A stretch of DNA of 64,000 nucleotides from Arenibacter latericius DSM 15913 (GCF_000424985.1 NZ_AUKX01000003.1:62001-126000); one strand, 5' to 3'; shown: positions 45,452-55,669, counted from the stretch's first letter. A program made the numbers and translations. Notes: a model not told the origin generated them from the letters alone.

Positions 45452-48400
45452 ATGATTAAATTGAAACTAATTATAACAATTGCTTTGTTGGCATTTGTTT
45501 CTGGCCACTCCCAAACAATACTTGAGGGGACGGTTTTGGATGAAAATAATCTTCCTTTGCCGGGAGCTTCTATCGTTATAAAGGGAAGTGTAACTGGGGT
45601 AGCTACAGATTTTGATGGGTTTTTTCAAATAGAACTACCAACGGGAAATGAAACCTTAGTAATATCTTATATAGGATATATCACATCTGAATTTGAGGCA
45701 GCTAATAAGGATAGGGCCTTAATTCAATTATTACCAGATTCACAAAAACTTGATGAGGTAGTAGTAACCGCCTTAGGAATTAGCCGTGCGGAAAAGAAAA
45801 TAGGCTATGCCACCCAAAACATCGATACTGAAATAATTGAGGAGGTAAGTGCACCTAATGTGGGGAGTTTGTTTTCTGGACAGGTAGCCGGACTTACAGT
45901 CAGTAACCCTACGGGGCTATTTCAAAAGCCGTCTTTTTCTCTTAGGGGAAAAACACCTTTGATTGTTATTGATGGAATTGCGGTAGAAACAGATTTTTAC
46001 GACGTTTCCGCTAATGATATTGCGAATATTAATGTGTTAAAAGGAACTACGGCATCGGCACTATACGGGTCTAGAGGTAGAGATGGTGCAATATTGATTA
46101 CTACAAAAAATGCTAAAACGGATGGTTTAGAAATAACTGTATCTCATAATACGATGGTTTCGGCTGGATTTACGGTATTTCCTGAAACTCAGAACGAATA
46201 CGGTAACGGTTCTAATGGAAAATATGAGTTTTGGGATGGGAAAGATGGTGGCGTATCCGATGGAGACATGATATGGGGGCCTAAATTTGAGCCTGGAGTT
46301 TTGGTATCACAATGGAATAGCCCTATTTATGATAATGTAACGAAGGAAACTATTCCATGGTGGGGCGATGTTTCTGGAACACAGTATAACGATAAGTCGC
46401 GCTACTCTAGAGTTCCTACCCCTTGGAAATACCACAATAACCTAAAAGACTTTTTGGAGCCAGGGTATATTAGTTCAACAGATTTTGCGATAGCTAACAA
46501 AACGGAAAAAGGAGCCTTTAGGCTATCAGGAAATTTTTCTAGTCAAAAAGATAGGGTCCCCAATGCAAGCCTTAAAACCGGAGGGTTAAGTTTTAAGTCG
46601 ACCAATAACCTATCCGAAGGGCTTACATTAGATAGTAAATTATCTTATAATAAAGTCTACTCGCCCAACTATCCTAGACACGGATATGGTCCTAAAAACC
46701 ATATGTATACTATTCTCATTTGGATGGGGGATGATGTTAATGGAAAAGAATTGAACGAACATCGTTATATTCCAGGGCAAGAGGGGTATAGGCAAGCAAA
46801 CTATAATTATGCTTGGTATAACAATGTGTATTTTGCTGCTCATGAGCTAAATCAAAAGTACGATGCCGACCTTATTAATGCACAATTGGCATTGACCTAT
46901 GAAATAACCGACAACCTTAAAGTACAGGCAAAAGGGTCTGCCGTAATCCAAGATATTTTTGAAGATCGCCAAAGCCCTAAAAGCTATTTAAATTATGGCG
47001 ATGCTAGGGAAGGAGATTATAAAACCTGGAACAGTAATAAGCTCACTGTAGATTACGATATCCTAGCGTCTTACAACAAAGATATGAGCGATAACGTTTC
47101 TTTTGATATTAATGCCGGTGCAGCTTCTTTTTATAGAAAATACCAACAAGAGTATAATTCTACTGATGGATTGGTGGTTCCTTTTATATATAGTTTAAAT
47201 AATACCAAGGGTGCTGTGGCAGCTAAAACCCATTTAGAGGAAAAGGCCACCAATAGTGTGTATGCTACTTTTGGATTAGATCTTTATAATTCGGTGTTCC
47301 TAAACTTGGCAGCTAGAAACGATTGGTCTTCTACTTTACCAAAAGAAAACAGGTCCTATTTTTATCCTTCCGCTTCTTTAAGTACCGTTATTTCAAATTA
47401 TGTAAACTTACCTGTAGGGATAGACTATTTAAAAGCATTTGGTTCTTGGGCAAAGGTTTCTAGTGATCTTGGTCCTTACAGTACCGAATCTTTTTATACT
47501 AATAATGGCGTATTTGGAGGGAATGTTAAATTGGAATACCCTAATGGTTTGGTCAATGCTAATATTCAGCCAGAAAGCTCTACTTCTTTTGAATTAGGAC
47601 TAAGTTCTGCGTTTTTACAAAATAAATTGCGTTTAGACCTTACCTACTACAATGTGGTAGATACCAATCAGATTATAGATTTGCCAATTTCTAATACTAG
47701 CGGATTTCAAAGTAGAAAGGTAAATGGCAATGAGTATACTACTAAAGGCGTTGAACTTGTCTTAGGTACAACGCCAATTCGTACCGATAACTTTAGATGG
47801 GATGCAACGGCTAATTGGAGTAGAAAGGTAAGGCGTATCACAGAAATTTATGGGGGGAATTCCACTTATAACAATTTAAGACTTAATGACCGTGCCGATA
47901 GTTATTACGCTACTGTTTGGCAAAAATCTGATGCCGGGGATTTAATATTAAACGATTCGGGAATGCCTATAAGAGATAATTTCCAACAACGATTGGGACA
48001 TACAGATCCTAGTTGGACTTTGGGACTTCAAAACACCTTAAAATTCAATAAACTTTCCGTAAATATCGGTATTGATGGGGTTTGGGGCGGATTAATGAGG
48101 TCGCTAACCGTAGAGAAAATGTGGTGGGGTGGTAAGCATCCTAACTCTACAGAATATAGAGATGCGGAATATGCAGCTGGGAAGCCCGTTTATGTTCCCC
48201 AAGGTGTTGTGGTTACCGGAGGAGAATTGGTCCAAGATGTAGAAGGTACCGTAATTTCTGATACTAGAACCTATCAAGAAAATACTACTGCGGTAAGCTG
48301 GCAGTCTTGGTCGCAGAATTACCCATATCGGGCCGCTGTAACTCAAAACGAAAATAAAAAATTCGCTAATATTTTTGACCGTAGCTTTTTTAAACTGCGT

Positions 48401-48595
48401 ACCCTTTCCTTTAAATATGATCTTACGGAATTGGCCAATTTAAAGGGGGTAAAGAGCCTAGAGGCTAGCTTAAGTGGTTACAACCTTTTTGTTTGGAAGA
48501 AGGCAGATCTTATTGATCCAGATTTTGGTGATGACAACAACCTTCAAGACCCCTCTTCAAGATATATTGGTATGGGTGTTAATGTTAAATTTTAG
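45452..48595 (+). CDS. SusC/RagA-family TonB-linked outer-membrane transporter (pair 2)
   Basis: The 1047-residue protein begins with a signal peptide at ATG 45452 (MIKLKLIITIALLAFVSGHSQ); an in-frame GTG at 45386 would add 22 residues before the signal and is less likely. Next come the carboxypeptidase-regulatory-like domain (LEGTVLDENNLPLPGAS), a TonB-box-like LDEVVVTALG, the plug (GQVAGLTV, IVIDGIAVETDF, SALYGSRGRDGAILITTK) and a barrel ending in YIGMGVNVKF. It is followed 14 nt later by a SusD-like gene and then by a secreted phosphatase-superfamily enzyme. The ligand is unknown; the context hints at a phosphate ester. Confidence 0.92.
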   Translation: MIKLKLIITIALLAFVSGHSQTILEGTVLDENNLPLPGASIVIKGSVTGVATDFDGFFQIELPTGNETLVISYIGYITSEFEAANKDRALIQLLPDSQKLDEVVVTALGISRAEKKIGYATQNIDTEIIEEVSAPNVGSLFSGQVAGLTVSNPTGLFQKPSFSLRGKTPLIVIDGIAVETDFYDVSANDIANINVLKGTTASALYGSRGRDGAILITTKNAKTDGLEITVSHNTMVSAGFTVFPETQNEYGNGSNGKYEFWDGKDGGVSDGDMIWGPKFEPGVLVSQWNSPIYDNVTKETIPWWGDVSGTQYNDKSRYSRVPTPWKYHNNLKDFLEPGYISSTDFAIANKTEKGAFRLSGNFSSQKDRVPNASLKTGGLSFKSTNNLSEGLTLDSKLSYNKVYSPNYPRHGYGPKNHMYTILIWMGDDVNGKELNEHRYIPGQEGYRQANYNYAWYNNVYFAAHELNQKYDADLINAQLALTYEITDNLKVQAKGSAVIQDIFEDRQSPKSYLNYGDAREGDYKTWNSNKLTVDYDILASYNKDMSDNVSFDINAGAASFYRKYQQEYNSTDGLVVPFIYSLNNTKGAVAAKTHLEEKATNSVYATFGLDLYNSVFLNLAARNDWSSTLPKENRSYFYPSASLSTVISNYVNLPVGIDYLKAFGSWAKVSSDLGPYSTESFYTNNGVFGGNVKLEYPNGLVNANIQPESSTSFELGLSSAFLQNKLRLDLTYYNVVDTNQIIDLPISNTSGFQSRKVNGNEYTTKGVELVLGTTPIRTDNFRWDATANWSRKVRRITEIYGGNSTYNNLRLNDRADSYYATVWQKSDAGDLILNDSGMPIRDNFQQRLGHTDPSWTLGLQNTLKFNKLSVNIGIDGVWGGLMRSLTVEKMWWGGKHPNSTEYRDAEYAAGKPVYVPQGVVVTGGELVQDVEGTVISDTRTYQENTTAVSWQSWSQNYPYRAAVTQNENKKFANIFDRSFFKLRTLSFKYDLTELANLKGVKSLEASLSGYNLFVWKKADLIDPDFGDDNNLQDPSSRYIGMGVNVKF

Positions 48596-48609
48596 TAATA
48601 AAAAGTACA

Positions 48610-50091
48610 ATGAAAAAAATAAAAATTTTATACCATTTAATTATCCTGCTGACCTTAACAGCATGCCACGATTTATCAGATATTAACGAGAATCCTAATA
48701 ATGTAAGTCAGACTCATCCGCAATTATTATTAACCAATATTGCTAGCAATGCGTTTACGGTGCAAGGAACTTCTGCCTTATATGCCTCTAGAATGCTAGT
48801 GCAAACAGATGGAGAAAGTAATAACCAATATTATAATTGGAGTCGTGCTAGTTTTGAGGACTATAATATGTTGGGGGAAGTAACTAAGATGATGCAAGAA
48901 GCAGAACGTATCAATAGTGACGCCTATGTTGCCCTGTCCAAGTTCTTTAGAGCCTATTATTTTTATAATTTAACCTTAACTTTTGGGGATGTTCCTTATG
49001 GTGAGGCCCTGAAAGGTGAAACAGGGGAAAATTATGCCCCTAAATACGATTCTCAAAAAGAGGTGTTTATAGGGATTTTAAAAGAACTAGAAGAGGCAAA
49101 TCTACTTTTAAAAGACAATACCGAAGTAATTGCAGGTGATATTATCTTTGGCGGTAATGCCTTAAAATGGAGAAAGTTGGTAAATTCTTTTAGGCTAAAG
49201 GTATTAATGACCCTTTCTAAAAAAGAAAGTGACTCCCATTTAGGGGTTAAAGATGCATTTGCTTCTATTTATGCCAATGAGCCAATTATGGTCTCTAATG
49301 AAGACAATGGTCAATTGGTGTACTCCGATGAAGAAGGCAGTAGATATGGAGAGTTTAACTCTAGTAGCTATGGATCTGGTATGTATATGTCTGCCACTTT
49401 TGTAGATAGGTTAAAGGATAGGCAAGATCCTAGGTTGTTTATCTTTTGTGGAAGGACAAAAAACGCCAAGGAGGCAGGATTAGCAATAGATGATTTTAAT
49501 GCCTATGAAGGTGGTGACCCTTTAGCTCCTTATGCCGAAATAAATGATAAAGCCGCTGCAGGTGACGTTTCTAAAGTGAATCTGAGATATACTACAGACC
49601 CAACTACAGAGCCGCATAATTTAATGGGGTATTGGGAATTAGAATTTATTTTGGCGGAAGCGTCCGTAAGGGGTTGGATAGGCACCTCTGCCAAAACTCA
49701 TTACGAAAACGGAGTAAAAGCATCTTTTAGCTTTTATAACGATTATGCTAAAAATTTTGAAACTTATGTAGATGCTTTGGATGCCGAAACTTATTTAAAC
49801 GGTCCTTTAGTAGCATTTGAAGAGATGATGCCATCCGAAACAAAATTAGAGCTAATACTTACCCAAAAATATTTCACCTCCTTTTTACAATCAGATTGGA
49901 GGATGTATTTTGATCACTTAAGAACCGGATACCCTAATTTTTCGCAACTACCTGGGAAAACACCTCCAACTAGATGGATGTATCCACAGTCTGAATACAA
50001 TAACAATACCGAGAATGTTTCCAAGGCAATTGAAGTCCAGTTTGGAGCAGGAAATGATAAAATAAGAGAAATTAGCTGGTGGTTACAATAG
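48610..50091 (+). CDS. SusD-like outer-membrane lipoprotein, SusD_2 type (pair 2)
   Basis: The 493-residue lipoprotein has C19 after LTLTA in its lipobox, followed by HDLSDINENPNNVSQTHPQLLLTN-type N-terminus that is characteristic of the SusD/RagB-like SusD_2 group. The helical TPR core contains ALSKFFRAYYFYNLTLTFGDVPYGEAL, and the late KLELILTQKYFTSFLQSDWRMYFDHLRTGYP region (in pieces) is also family-typical. It would cap the SusC channel and bind substrate at the cell surface. It is the second gene of the operon. Confidence 0.92.
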   Translation: MKKIKILYHLIILLTLTACHDLSDINENPNNVSQTHPQLLLTNIASNAFTVQGTSALYASRMLVQTDGESNNQYYNWSRASFEDYNMLGEVTKMMQEAERINSDAYVALSKFFRAYYFYNLTLTFGDVPYGEALKGETGENYAPKYDSQKEVFIGILKELEEANLLLKDNTEVIAGDIIFGGNALKWRKLVNSFRLKVLMTLSKKESDSHLGVKDAFASIYANEPIMVSNEDNGQLVYSDEEGSRYGEFNSSSYGSGMYMSATFVDRLKDRQDPRLFIFCGRTKNAKEAGLAIDDFNAYEGGDPLAPYAEINDKAAAGDVSKVNLRYTTDPTTEPHNLMGYWELEFILAEASVRGWIGTSAKTHYENGVKASFSFYNDYAKNFETYVDALDAETYLNGPLVAFEEMMPSETKLELILTQKYFTSFLQSDWRMYFDHLRTGYPNFSQLPGKTPPTRWMYPQSEYNNNTENVSKAIEVQFGAGNDKIREISWWLQ

Positions 50092-50474
50092 CTGAATAAG
50101 GGTCAATTATAACTCAAATTAGCCCAGAACTCTTTTTGTTGGAATTAGTTTAACTAAAAAATGGTTGTAATTTTAATTGGGATTATGACATCTATAACCA
50201 AGAAAGAATGATTATTTTGGTGTATTAATCTAGTGGTATAGTAGCTATTAGGCCTAACTAATTCTTGAACCTTTAACATCCCTGTTTTCTAAAACGGAAA
50301 ACTGGGTTAAATTTAAAGTCATACTGAAAAGTGAATGATCTTACTTGTGAATAAAAATAATGCTAATAGCTTAATTCTTCCTATTTCTTGTGGAACTGTT
50401 TTTACATAGGGAAACTTAAAATGAAGCTATTGGCGTAATACTTTAACTTTAAACACTATAAATTAAATAATAAG
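50092..50474. other. Intergenic region between susD 2 and the phosphatase gene
   Basis: This 383-nt gap holds one clear hairpin (50280-50306: CCC-T-GTTTTC paired with GAAAAC-T-GGG around a 7-nt loop) without a T-run. It could be an attenuator or 3' mRNA end. No small gene seen. Confidence 0.5.
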
Positions 50475-51572
50475 ATGAAAAGAAATGTAGTAATTTTAAT
50501 GATGGTTCTTTTGGCGGGAATTTCCTCCAAAACCATCGCACAAACAGAAAAGCAACCCAATGTAATTCTTATCACCTTGGATGGGCTCCGTTGGCAAGAG
50601 CTGTTTTCGGGAGCTGATCCTTTATTAGTGGCCAACAAGAAATATGTAGGTGATACTACCGGTCTTAAAGCTAAATTTTGGCGAGATACCCCTGAGGAAA
50701 GAAGGACTGTTTTAATGCCATTTTTTTGGAATAAGGTGCAAAAAATGGGGCAATTGCACGGAAATAGGAATGCAGGTAGTAAAGTGGACCTTACCAATAA
50801 GATGTGGTTTTCATACCCTGGATATAATGAGATTCTAACTGGAGAGGCAGATGATGAGAGAATCAATAGCAATAGAAAAGAAAACAATCCTAATAAGACT
50901 ATCTTAGAGCGAGTGAACAATTTACCAGCCTATAAAGGTAAAGTGGCTGCTTTTGGTAGTTGGGACGTATTCCCTTTTATTGTAAACGAAGCACGTTCTG
51001 GAGTCCCAGTTAATGCAGGGTTTAAAATTGCAGAAGGGAATGACTTAACAGAAAGGGAAATATTCTTAAACCAACTTCAATCGGAAATTCCTAGTCCATG
51101 GGGGTCTGTTCGTCTAGATGCATTTACCCAACATTATGCTTTGGAGTATATGAAAAGAAAGCATCCTAAATTAGTGTTTATCTCCTATGGAGAAACTGAT
51201 GATTTTGCTCACGATGGCGATTATGACTCCTATTTAAAGTCGGCCCAAAATACGGATGGTTTAATAGAGGAATTATGGAAATTTACCCAGCAAGATCCTT
51301 TTTATAAAGACAACACTACATTTATTATCACTACTGATCATGGGCGAGGAACAGACCCATTAGATACTTGGAGAGGTCATGGCAGTAGTATAAATGGTGC
51401 AGGAAGTGTATGGGTAGTCGCTTTTGGAAAAGGAGTAAGCGCTTTGGGAGAAATTACCAAGGAAGAGCAGTTATACACCAATCAAATTGCCCCTACAGTG
51501 ATAAAGAATTTAGGGGTGACTCTGGAAGGCCCTAGCTTTAAGGGAAAACCCTTGAGTTTAGATAAGAAATAA
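50475..51572 (+). CDS. Secreted alkaline-phosphatase-superfamily hydrolase (phosphodiesterase-like)
   Basis: The 365-residue protein has a signal peptide (residues 1-22, ending TIAQ) and an alkaline-phosphatase/NPP core. Metal and catalytic residues in order: D36 in LITLDGLRW, S113 in FSYPGYNEILTG, which aligns with the Thr nucleophile of NPP KTFPN, D242/D243 and H246 in GETDDFAHDGDY, D288-H289 in TTDHGRG, and H302 in GHGSS. It would cut a phosphate mono- or diester or a sulfate-like ester outside the cell. It follows the SusC/SusD pair on the same strand and ends before a bidirectional terminator. The substrate class is inference. Confidence 0.83.
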   Translation: MKRNVVILMMVLLAGISSKTIAQTEKQPNVILITLDGLRWQELFSGADPLLVANKKYVGDTTGLKAKFWRDTPEERRTVLMPFFWNKVQKMGQLHGNRNAGSKVDLTNKMWFSYPGYNEILTGEADDERINSNRKENNPNKTILERVNNLPAYKGKVAAFGSWDVFPFIVNEARSGVPVNAGFKIAEGNDLTEREIFLNQLQSEIPSPWGSVRLDAFTQHYALEYMKRKHPKLVFISYGETDDFAHDGDYDSYLKSAQNTDGLIEELWKFTQQDPFYKDNTTFIITTDHGRGTDPLDTWRGHGSSINGAGSVWVVAFGKGVSALGEITKEEQLYTNQIAPTVIKNLGVTLEGPSFKGKPLSLDKK

Positions 51573-51737
51573 CGTTTTGCAGGTTTTAAATCTGTGTTAT
51601 AGCTAACGCTAGATATTTAGCAAAATTAGTTCTACCCTGTTTAGATAACCTTATCATGAAGTTATGGTAACCTAAAGGTGGTTTGAATATGCGATTTTTG
51701 CTAAAAGAAGTTTAGTTTAGTTTGAGTTAGTTTAATT

Positions 51738-51769
51738 AAAAAAGCTGGTGCGTGGCACCAGCTTTTTTT
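51738..51769. terminator. Bidirectional terminator
   Basis: AAAGCTGGTG (51741-51750) pairs perfectly with CACCAGCTTT (51756-51765), with A- and T-runs on both sides. It lies between the convergent phosphatase and TauE/SafE genes. Confidence 0.92.
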
Positions 51770-51794
51770 GTGTGTACTTTAATGGGTTTGTGGG

Positions 51795-52550
51795 TTATCT
51801 AAAGAGGATAAGAAAAGCCCCAATTGCAGTTAAGATCAGAATCATTTTTCTGTAAAACTGATCTTTTATAATTTTCACCAAGCGCACTCCAATAAAAAGT
51901 CCCAAAATGATTCCAGGGACTAATTTTAGATTTATCAAAAGTGTATCAGGGGTTATAGTCTTCCAGATAAAGATATGGAAGGGGAGTTTAAAGATATTCA
52001 CAATAAAAAACAACCAAGCTGCAGTACCAATAAACTCGTTCTTAGGAAGCCTCATAGCTAAAAAGTATATGTTGGAAAAAGCTCCAGCTAGATTTCCTAT
52101 CATGGTCGTTATTCCTGCAATGGTTCCTATAAAGCCTGCAAAAGCCCAGTGAGTGGGAACATGCTTAGACTTTTTCCTATCCCACCAATACATTATTAAC
52201 ACAGTAACTAATATAATAACAGACATGCCAATTTTAAAGGTGTTTCCTGGTAAATCCTTTCCCACAGCTGTTCCTATAAGTATGCCTAATATCATCCAGG
52301 GTAGAAATGCGAGTACATATTTCCATTGGGCGTGTCTATTGTAATAGATTACCGCGAAGGTGTCGCCTACTACTAATAAGGGGACAAGTACACCTGTAGA
52401 CTCCTTTGCTCCAAAGGCAAGGGCCATTAAAGTAACAATGATTATAGCGATACCTTTAATACCGGCTTTAGAAATCCCTAGGATAAAAACTGCAGTAAAA
52501 GCAAGTACCCATGCCGTAAAAGTGATATCAATTGTTGTTGAGAGAATCAT
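51795..52550 (-). CDS. TauE/SafE-family permease
   Basis: The 251-residue protein has about seven to eight TM segments in two TauE/SafE repeats. Repeat cores: LGISKAGIKGIAIIIVTLMALAFG-type start (GISKAGIKG) and AGFIGTIAGITTMIGNLAGAFSNIYFLA in the second half (residues about 137-164, in pieces). The family exports or imports sulfite, sulfoacetate and related small anions; substrate unknown. It points against the phosphatase gene and divergently from the SSS symporter gene, 81 nt away, so the last two may share a promoter region. Confidence 0.88.
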   Translation of the reverse strand: MILSTTIDITFTAWVLAFTAVFILGISKAGIKGIAIIIVTLMALAFGAKESTGVLVPLLVVGDTFAVIYYNRHAQWKYVLAFLPWMILGILIGTAVGKDLPGNTFKIGMSVIILVTVLIMYWWDRKKSKHVPTHWAFAGFIGTIAGITTMIGNLAGAFSNIYFLAMRLPKNEFIGTAAWLFFIVNIFKLPFHIFIWKTITPDTLLINLKLVPGIILGLFIGVRLVKIIKDQFYRKMILILTAIGAFLILFR

Positions 52551-52631
52551 TTATAACATTTGACGAACATTAAGCAAAAGTATCCCAAAAAAATATATCT
52601 TTATCGTTTTTCAATTACCAAAATCAAATAA

Positions 52632-54443
52632 ATGGAATTAAGTACGCTTGATTATAGTTTTATAATTGTTTTCTTCTCGATCGTATTATTTATTGGGATT
52701 TATGTCTCTAAAAAGTCAGGGGCAAGTTCTTCAGAATATTTCCTTTCCGGTAGAACTATGCCATGGTGGTTATTAGGACTATCTATGGTAGCTACTACAT
52801 TCTCTACCGATACACCTAATTTGGTTACTGATATTGTTCGTACCAATGGTGTTTCAGGAAACTGGGTATGGTGGGCATTCTTATTAACGGGTTTACTAAC
52901 GGTATTCGTTTATGCTAAGCTGTGGAGGAAATCCAATGTGAATACGGATTTGGAATTCTATGAGCTTCGGTATGGAGGTAAGCCAGCTGAGTTTTTAAGA
53001 AAATTTAGAGCAGTTTATCTTGGAGTTATCTTTAACGTAATTACCATGTCTGCCGTTACTTTGGCAGCAATTAAGATTGGTGGTATAATGTTGGGCTTAG
53101 AGCCATGGGTGACAGTGGTAAGTGCAGGATTAATTACGGTGACGTTCAGTGCCTTAGGTGGATTTAAAGGGGTTGTATACACAGATTTCCTTTTATTCTT
53201 TGTCGCTATGGGAGGTGCTATTGGAGCAGCCTATTATTTGGTGAATATTCCAGAAGTTGGTGGTATTGAGGCGCTTATGGCGAATGAAAACGTTGCAGAC
53301 AAGCTTTCTATATTACCTGATTTTACAAATACACAGGCGGTGATTACCCTATTGGTGATTCCCTTGGCAGTACAATGGTGGAGTTCTTGGTATCCAGGAG
53401 CAGAACCTGGTGGTGGTGGCTACATCGCTCAAAGGATGTTGGCCGCAAAAAATGAAAACCACGCAATAGGAGCTACCTTCTTTTTTAATATTATGCACTA
53501 TGCTTTAAGACCATGGCCTTGGATTTTGGTGGCGTTGGCGTCTTTGGTGGTTTATCCAGATATTGCTAGTATTCACGAGGCATTCCCAAATGTAGCAGTA
53601 GATAAATTAGGACACGATTTAGCGTATTCTGCTATGTTGACCAAATTACCTAGTGGACTTTTAGGATTGGTATTGGCCTCTTTGATAGCAGCTTATATGA
53701 GTACCATTTCTACACAGTTGAACTGGGGATCATCATATATAGTGTATGACTTTTATAAACAACAGATTAATCCTAATGCCTCTGAAAAAAGATTGGTTGC
53801 TGTAGGTAGAATTTCTACTGTGATATTAATGGTTTGTAGTGCTGTATTGGCCTTATTGTTGCAAAATGCTTTACAATTGTTTGAGGTGTTATTAGTATTT
53901 GGTGCGGGAACAGGTCTTATTTTTATTTTAAGATGGTTCTGGTGGAGAATTAACGCATGGAGTGAAATTACTGCAATGTTTGCTTCTGGTATTATTTCTA
54001 TAGTGCTAAAATTAACGGCTATTGGTCCATTTTTATTTGCTGCAGAAACTGGTGTTTTTCCAGCCTGGTCCGAATATATATTTGTGGTAGTATCTACAAC
54101 TGCTATATGGTTAGCTGCTACCTTTATGACGCAACCAGAGTCTAAGCAGGTCTTACAGGATTTCTATAGAAAAATTCAGCCAGGAGGACCAGGATGGTCT
54201 AAAGTGGTAGACGAGGCAGAAGCGGAGAACGTAGAGATAGTTAACACTAAAGAGAAATGGAGTGTTCCAGCAGGGATTTCGGCTATGTTGCTAGGTTGTG
54301 TGCTAATATACTCTTGTATGTTCGCTACAGGATATTGGATCTACGGAAAGACTACCAGTGCAATGATTCTAACCGGTGTTGCACTTGTATCTGGAATATT
54401 ATTGGCAAGAGCTTGGAATAAGATGAAAGATCATATTCTATAA
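52632..54443 (+). CDS. Sodium:solute symporter (SSS family)
   Basis: The 603-residue protein has thirteen to fifteen TM segments and the SSS signatures: SSEYFLSGRTMPWWLLGLSM (about residues 33-52), ATTFSTDTPNLV, and GGFKGVVYTDFLLFFVAMGGA (about 178-198, in pieces). The long form with a late TM pair matches the Na+/glucose-type bacterial transporters. Substrate may be a sugar, a polyol or another small solute. A TATCTTTA stretch at 52596 is one base off a -7 box. The gene ends 28 nt before a terminator. Confidence 0.92.
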   Translation: MELSTLDYSFIIVFFSIVLFIGIYVSKKSGASSSEYFLSGRTMPWWLLGLSMVATTFSTDTPNLVTDIVRTNGVSGNWVWWAFLLTGLLTVFVYAKLWRKSNVNTDLEFYELRYGGKPAEFLRKFRAVYLGVIFNVITMSAVTLAAIKIGGIMLGLEPWVTVVSAGLITVTFSALGGFKGVVYTDFLLFFVAMGGAIGAAYYLVNIPEVGGIEALMANENVADKLSILPDFTNTQAVITLLVIPLAVQWWSSWYPGAEPGGGGYIAQRMLAAKNENHAIGATFFFNIMHYALRPWPWILVALASLVVYPDIASIHEAFPNVAVDKLGHDLAYSAMLTKLPSGLLGLVLASLIAAYMSTISTQLNWGSSYIVYDFYKQQINPNASEKRLVAVGRISTVILMVCSAVLALLLQNALQLFEVLLVFGAGTGLIFILRWFWWRINAWSEITAMFASGIISIVLKLTAIGPFLFAAETGVFPAWSEYIFVVVSTTAIWLAATFMTQPESKQVLQDFYRKIQPGGPGWSKVVDEAEAENVEIVNTKEKWSVPAGISAMLLGCVLIYSCMFATGYWIYGKTTSAMILTGVALVSGILLARAWNKMKDHIL

Positions 54444-54471
54444 ATTTTGCACTTAAAAACGATATAAATAT

Positions 54472-54500
54472 AAAGGCGCACCCATTGTGGTGCGCCTTTT
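54472..54500 (+). terminator. Terminator of the SSS symporter gene
   Basis: AAAGGCGCACC (54472-54482) pairs perfectly with GGTGCGCCTTT (54489-54499) around a 6-nt loop, followed by TATTTG. Confidence 0.9.
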
Positions 54501-54843
54501 ATTTGTAAGACTATCCTTAAGGTAATTTAAACAGCGGGTTGTTTAATTATATAGCGCAATAATATATAAATCTACCAAAGCAAGGTGCTCTTATTGGGCT
54601 GTATTATATATGCTTAGAATCCGAAGTATTTGTGATGGGGTGTCATTTAAAAAGATAAGATGGTGAAAGTTTAGGCATTTTTTTTGTAGATTACATGCCC
54701 TTTCTTTTGTAAAATAGGAGAGTGGGTTTCGAATTTGTGTAGAATGTAACAGCACTTTAAAACAATAATTTTAAAGAAATAGTGTTAATTAAGTAAAGTT
54801 AGTGTGTGCTCTTAGGAGTGCAACGATAAAAAAACCCCTGAAA
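54501..54843. other. Intergenic region before the acetyltransferase gene
   Basis: About 340 nt with AT-rich sequence and no gene or hairpin that I can support. Confidence 0.4.
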
Positions 54844-55554
54844 ATGAAAAAAGTCTTAATAGTAGGAGCTTCAGGTCATGGAGGGGTGGTGTTAGACTGT
54901 ATCTTAAAAAACAGGGAATATTCAGTTTTGGGGTTTTTGGATTCCTTTAAAGAGAAAGGATTAAAACACAATGGACATCAAATATTGGGATGCGAAAAGG
55001 AACTTCCTAATCTAATTAAAGCGCATAATATTTACGGGGTAGTTGTTGCAATTGGTAATAATTGGATCAGGAAAAATATGGTGAATAAGTTAATGAAACT
55101 TGTTCCAGGAATTAAATTTATATCAGTAATCCATCCGAATGCTGTTATTGGTAAAAGAGTGAAGATTGGTATGGGAGTGGTTATCATGCCTGGTGCTATA
55201 GTGAGTTCAAATTCTACAATTGGAGATTTTTGTATTCTAAACACAAATTCGTCCCTAGGGCATGAAGGTTTTATGGAAGATTATTCTAGTATCTCCTCTG
55301 GGGTCTGTGCTGGTTCTAATTTAAAGCTTGGTAAATTTTCGGCAATATCCTTAGGAGCAAATGTTATTGATAATATTACTATAGGTCACAATAGTATTGT
55401 GGGCGCCGGTTCTTTGGTGATGGATAATGTTATAAGGAATACTGTGGTATATGGGACGCCAGCTCGTTTTGTAAGGCTTAGGAACCCTGGAGATCCATAT
55501 TTATACGGAGATAAACCCTCAAAAAATTCGGATAGATTAATTTTTAAAAAATAG
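54844..55554 (+). CDS. NeuD-family sugar O-acyltransferase (hexapeptide repeat)
   Basis: The 236-residue enzyme has an N-terminal nucleotide-fold segment (VLIVGASGHGGVVLDCIL, residues 3-20) and a left-handed beta-helix of hexapeptide repeats (about 110-205; VIHPNAVIGKRVKIGMGVVI, IGAGSLVM-type turns). This is the layout of NeuD/PglD sialic-acid or bacillosamine acetyltransferases. The catalytic His is probably in NTNSSLGHEGF. A GTG at 54802 in frame was passed over in favour of ATG 54844. It is isolated; no polysaccharide cluster lies beside it. Confidence 0.85.
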   Translation: MKKVLIVGASGHGGVVLDCILKNREYSVLGFLDSFKEKGLKHNGHQILGCEKELPNLIKAHNIYGVVVAIGNNWIRKNMVNKLMKLVPGIKFISVIHPNAVIGKRVKIGMGVVIMPGAIVSSNSTIGDFCILNTNSSLGHEGFMEDYSSISSGVCAGSNLKLGKFSAISLGANVIDNITIGHNSIVGAGSLVMDNVIRNTVVYGTPARFVRLRNPGDPYLYGDKPSKNSDRLIFKK

Positions 55555-55669
55555 GGGTTCTAAGAACTCTACTGTGAGCAAAAAAAGCGGTGCTGTAGCG
55601 TTTTATTTTTCCATTCTATTTTAATACTTCGGAACACTGCCATCGCAGAGTTAAAATTCAACACTTTTT

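Noticed and set aside
54802-54843. GTG 54802 as start of the NeuD-like gene
   Set aside because: The conserved fold begins directly at ATG 54844; the extra 14 residues look like untranslated leader.
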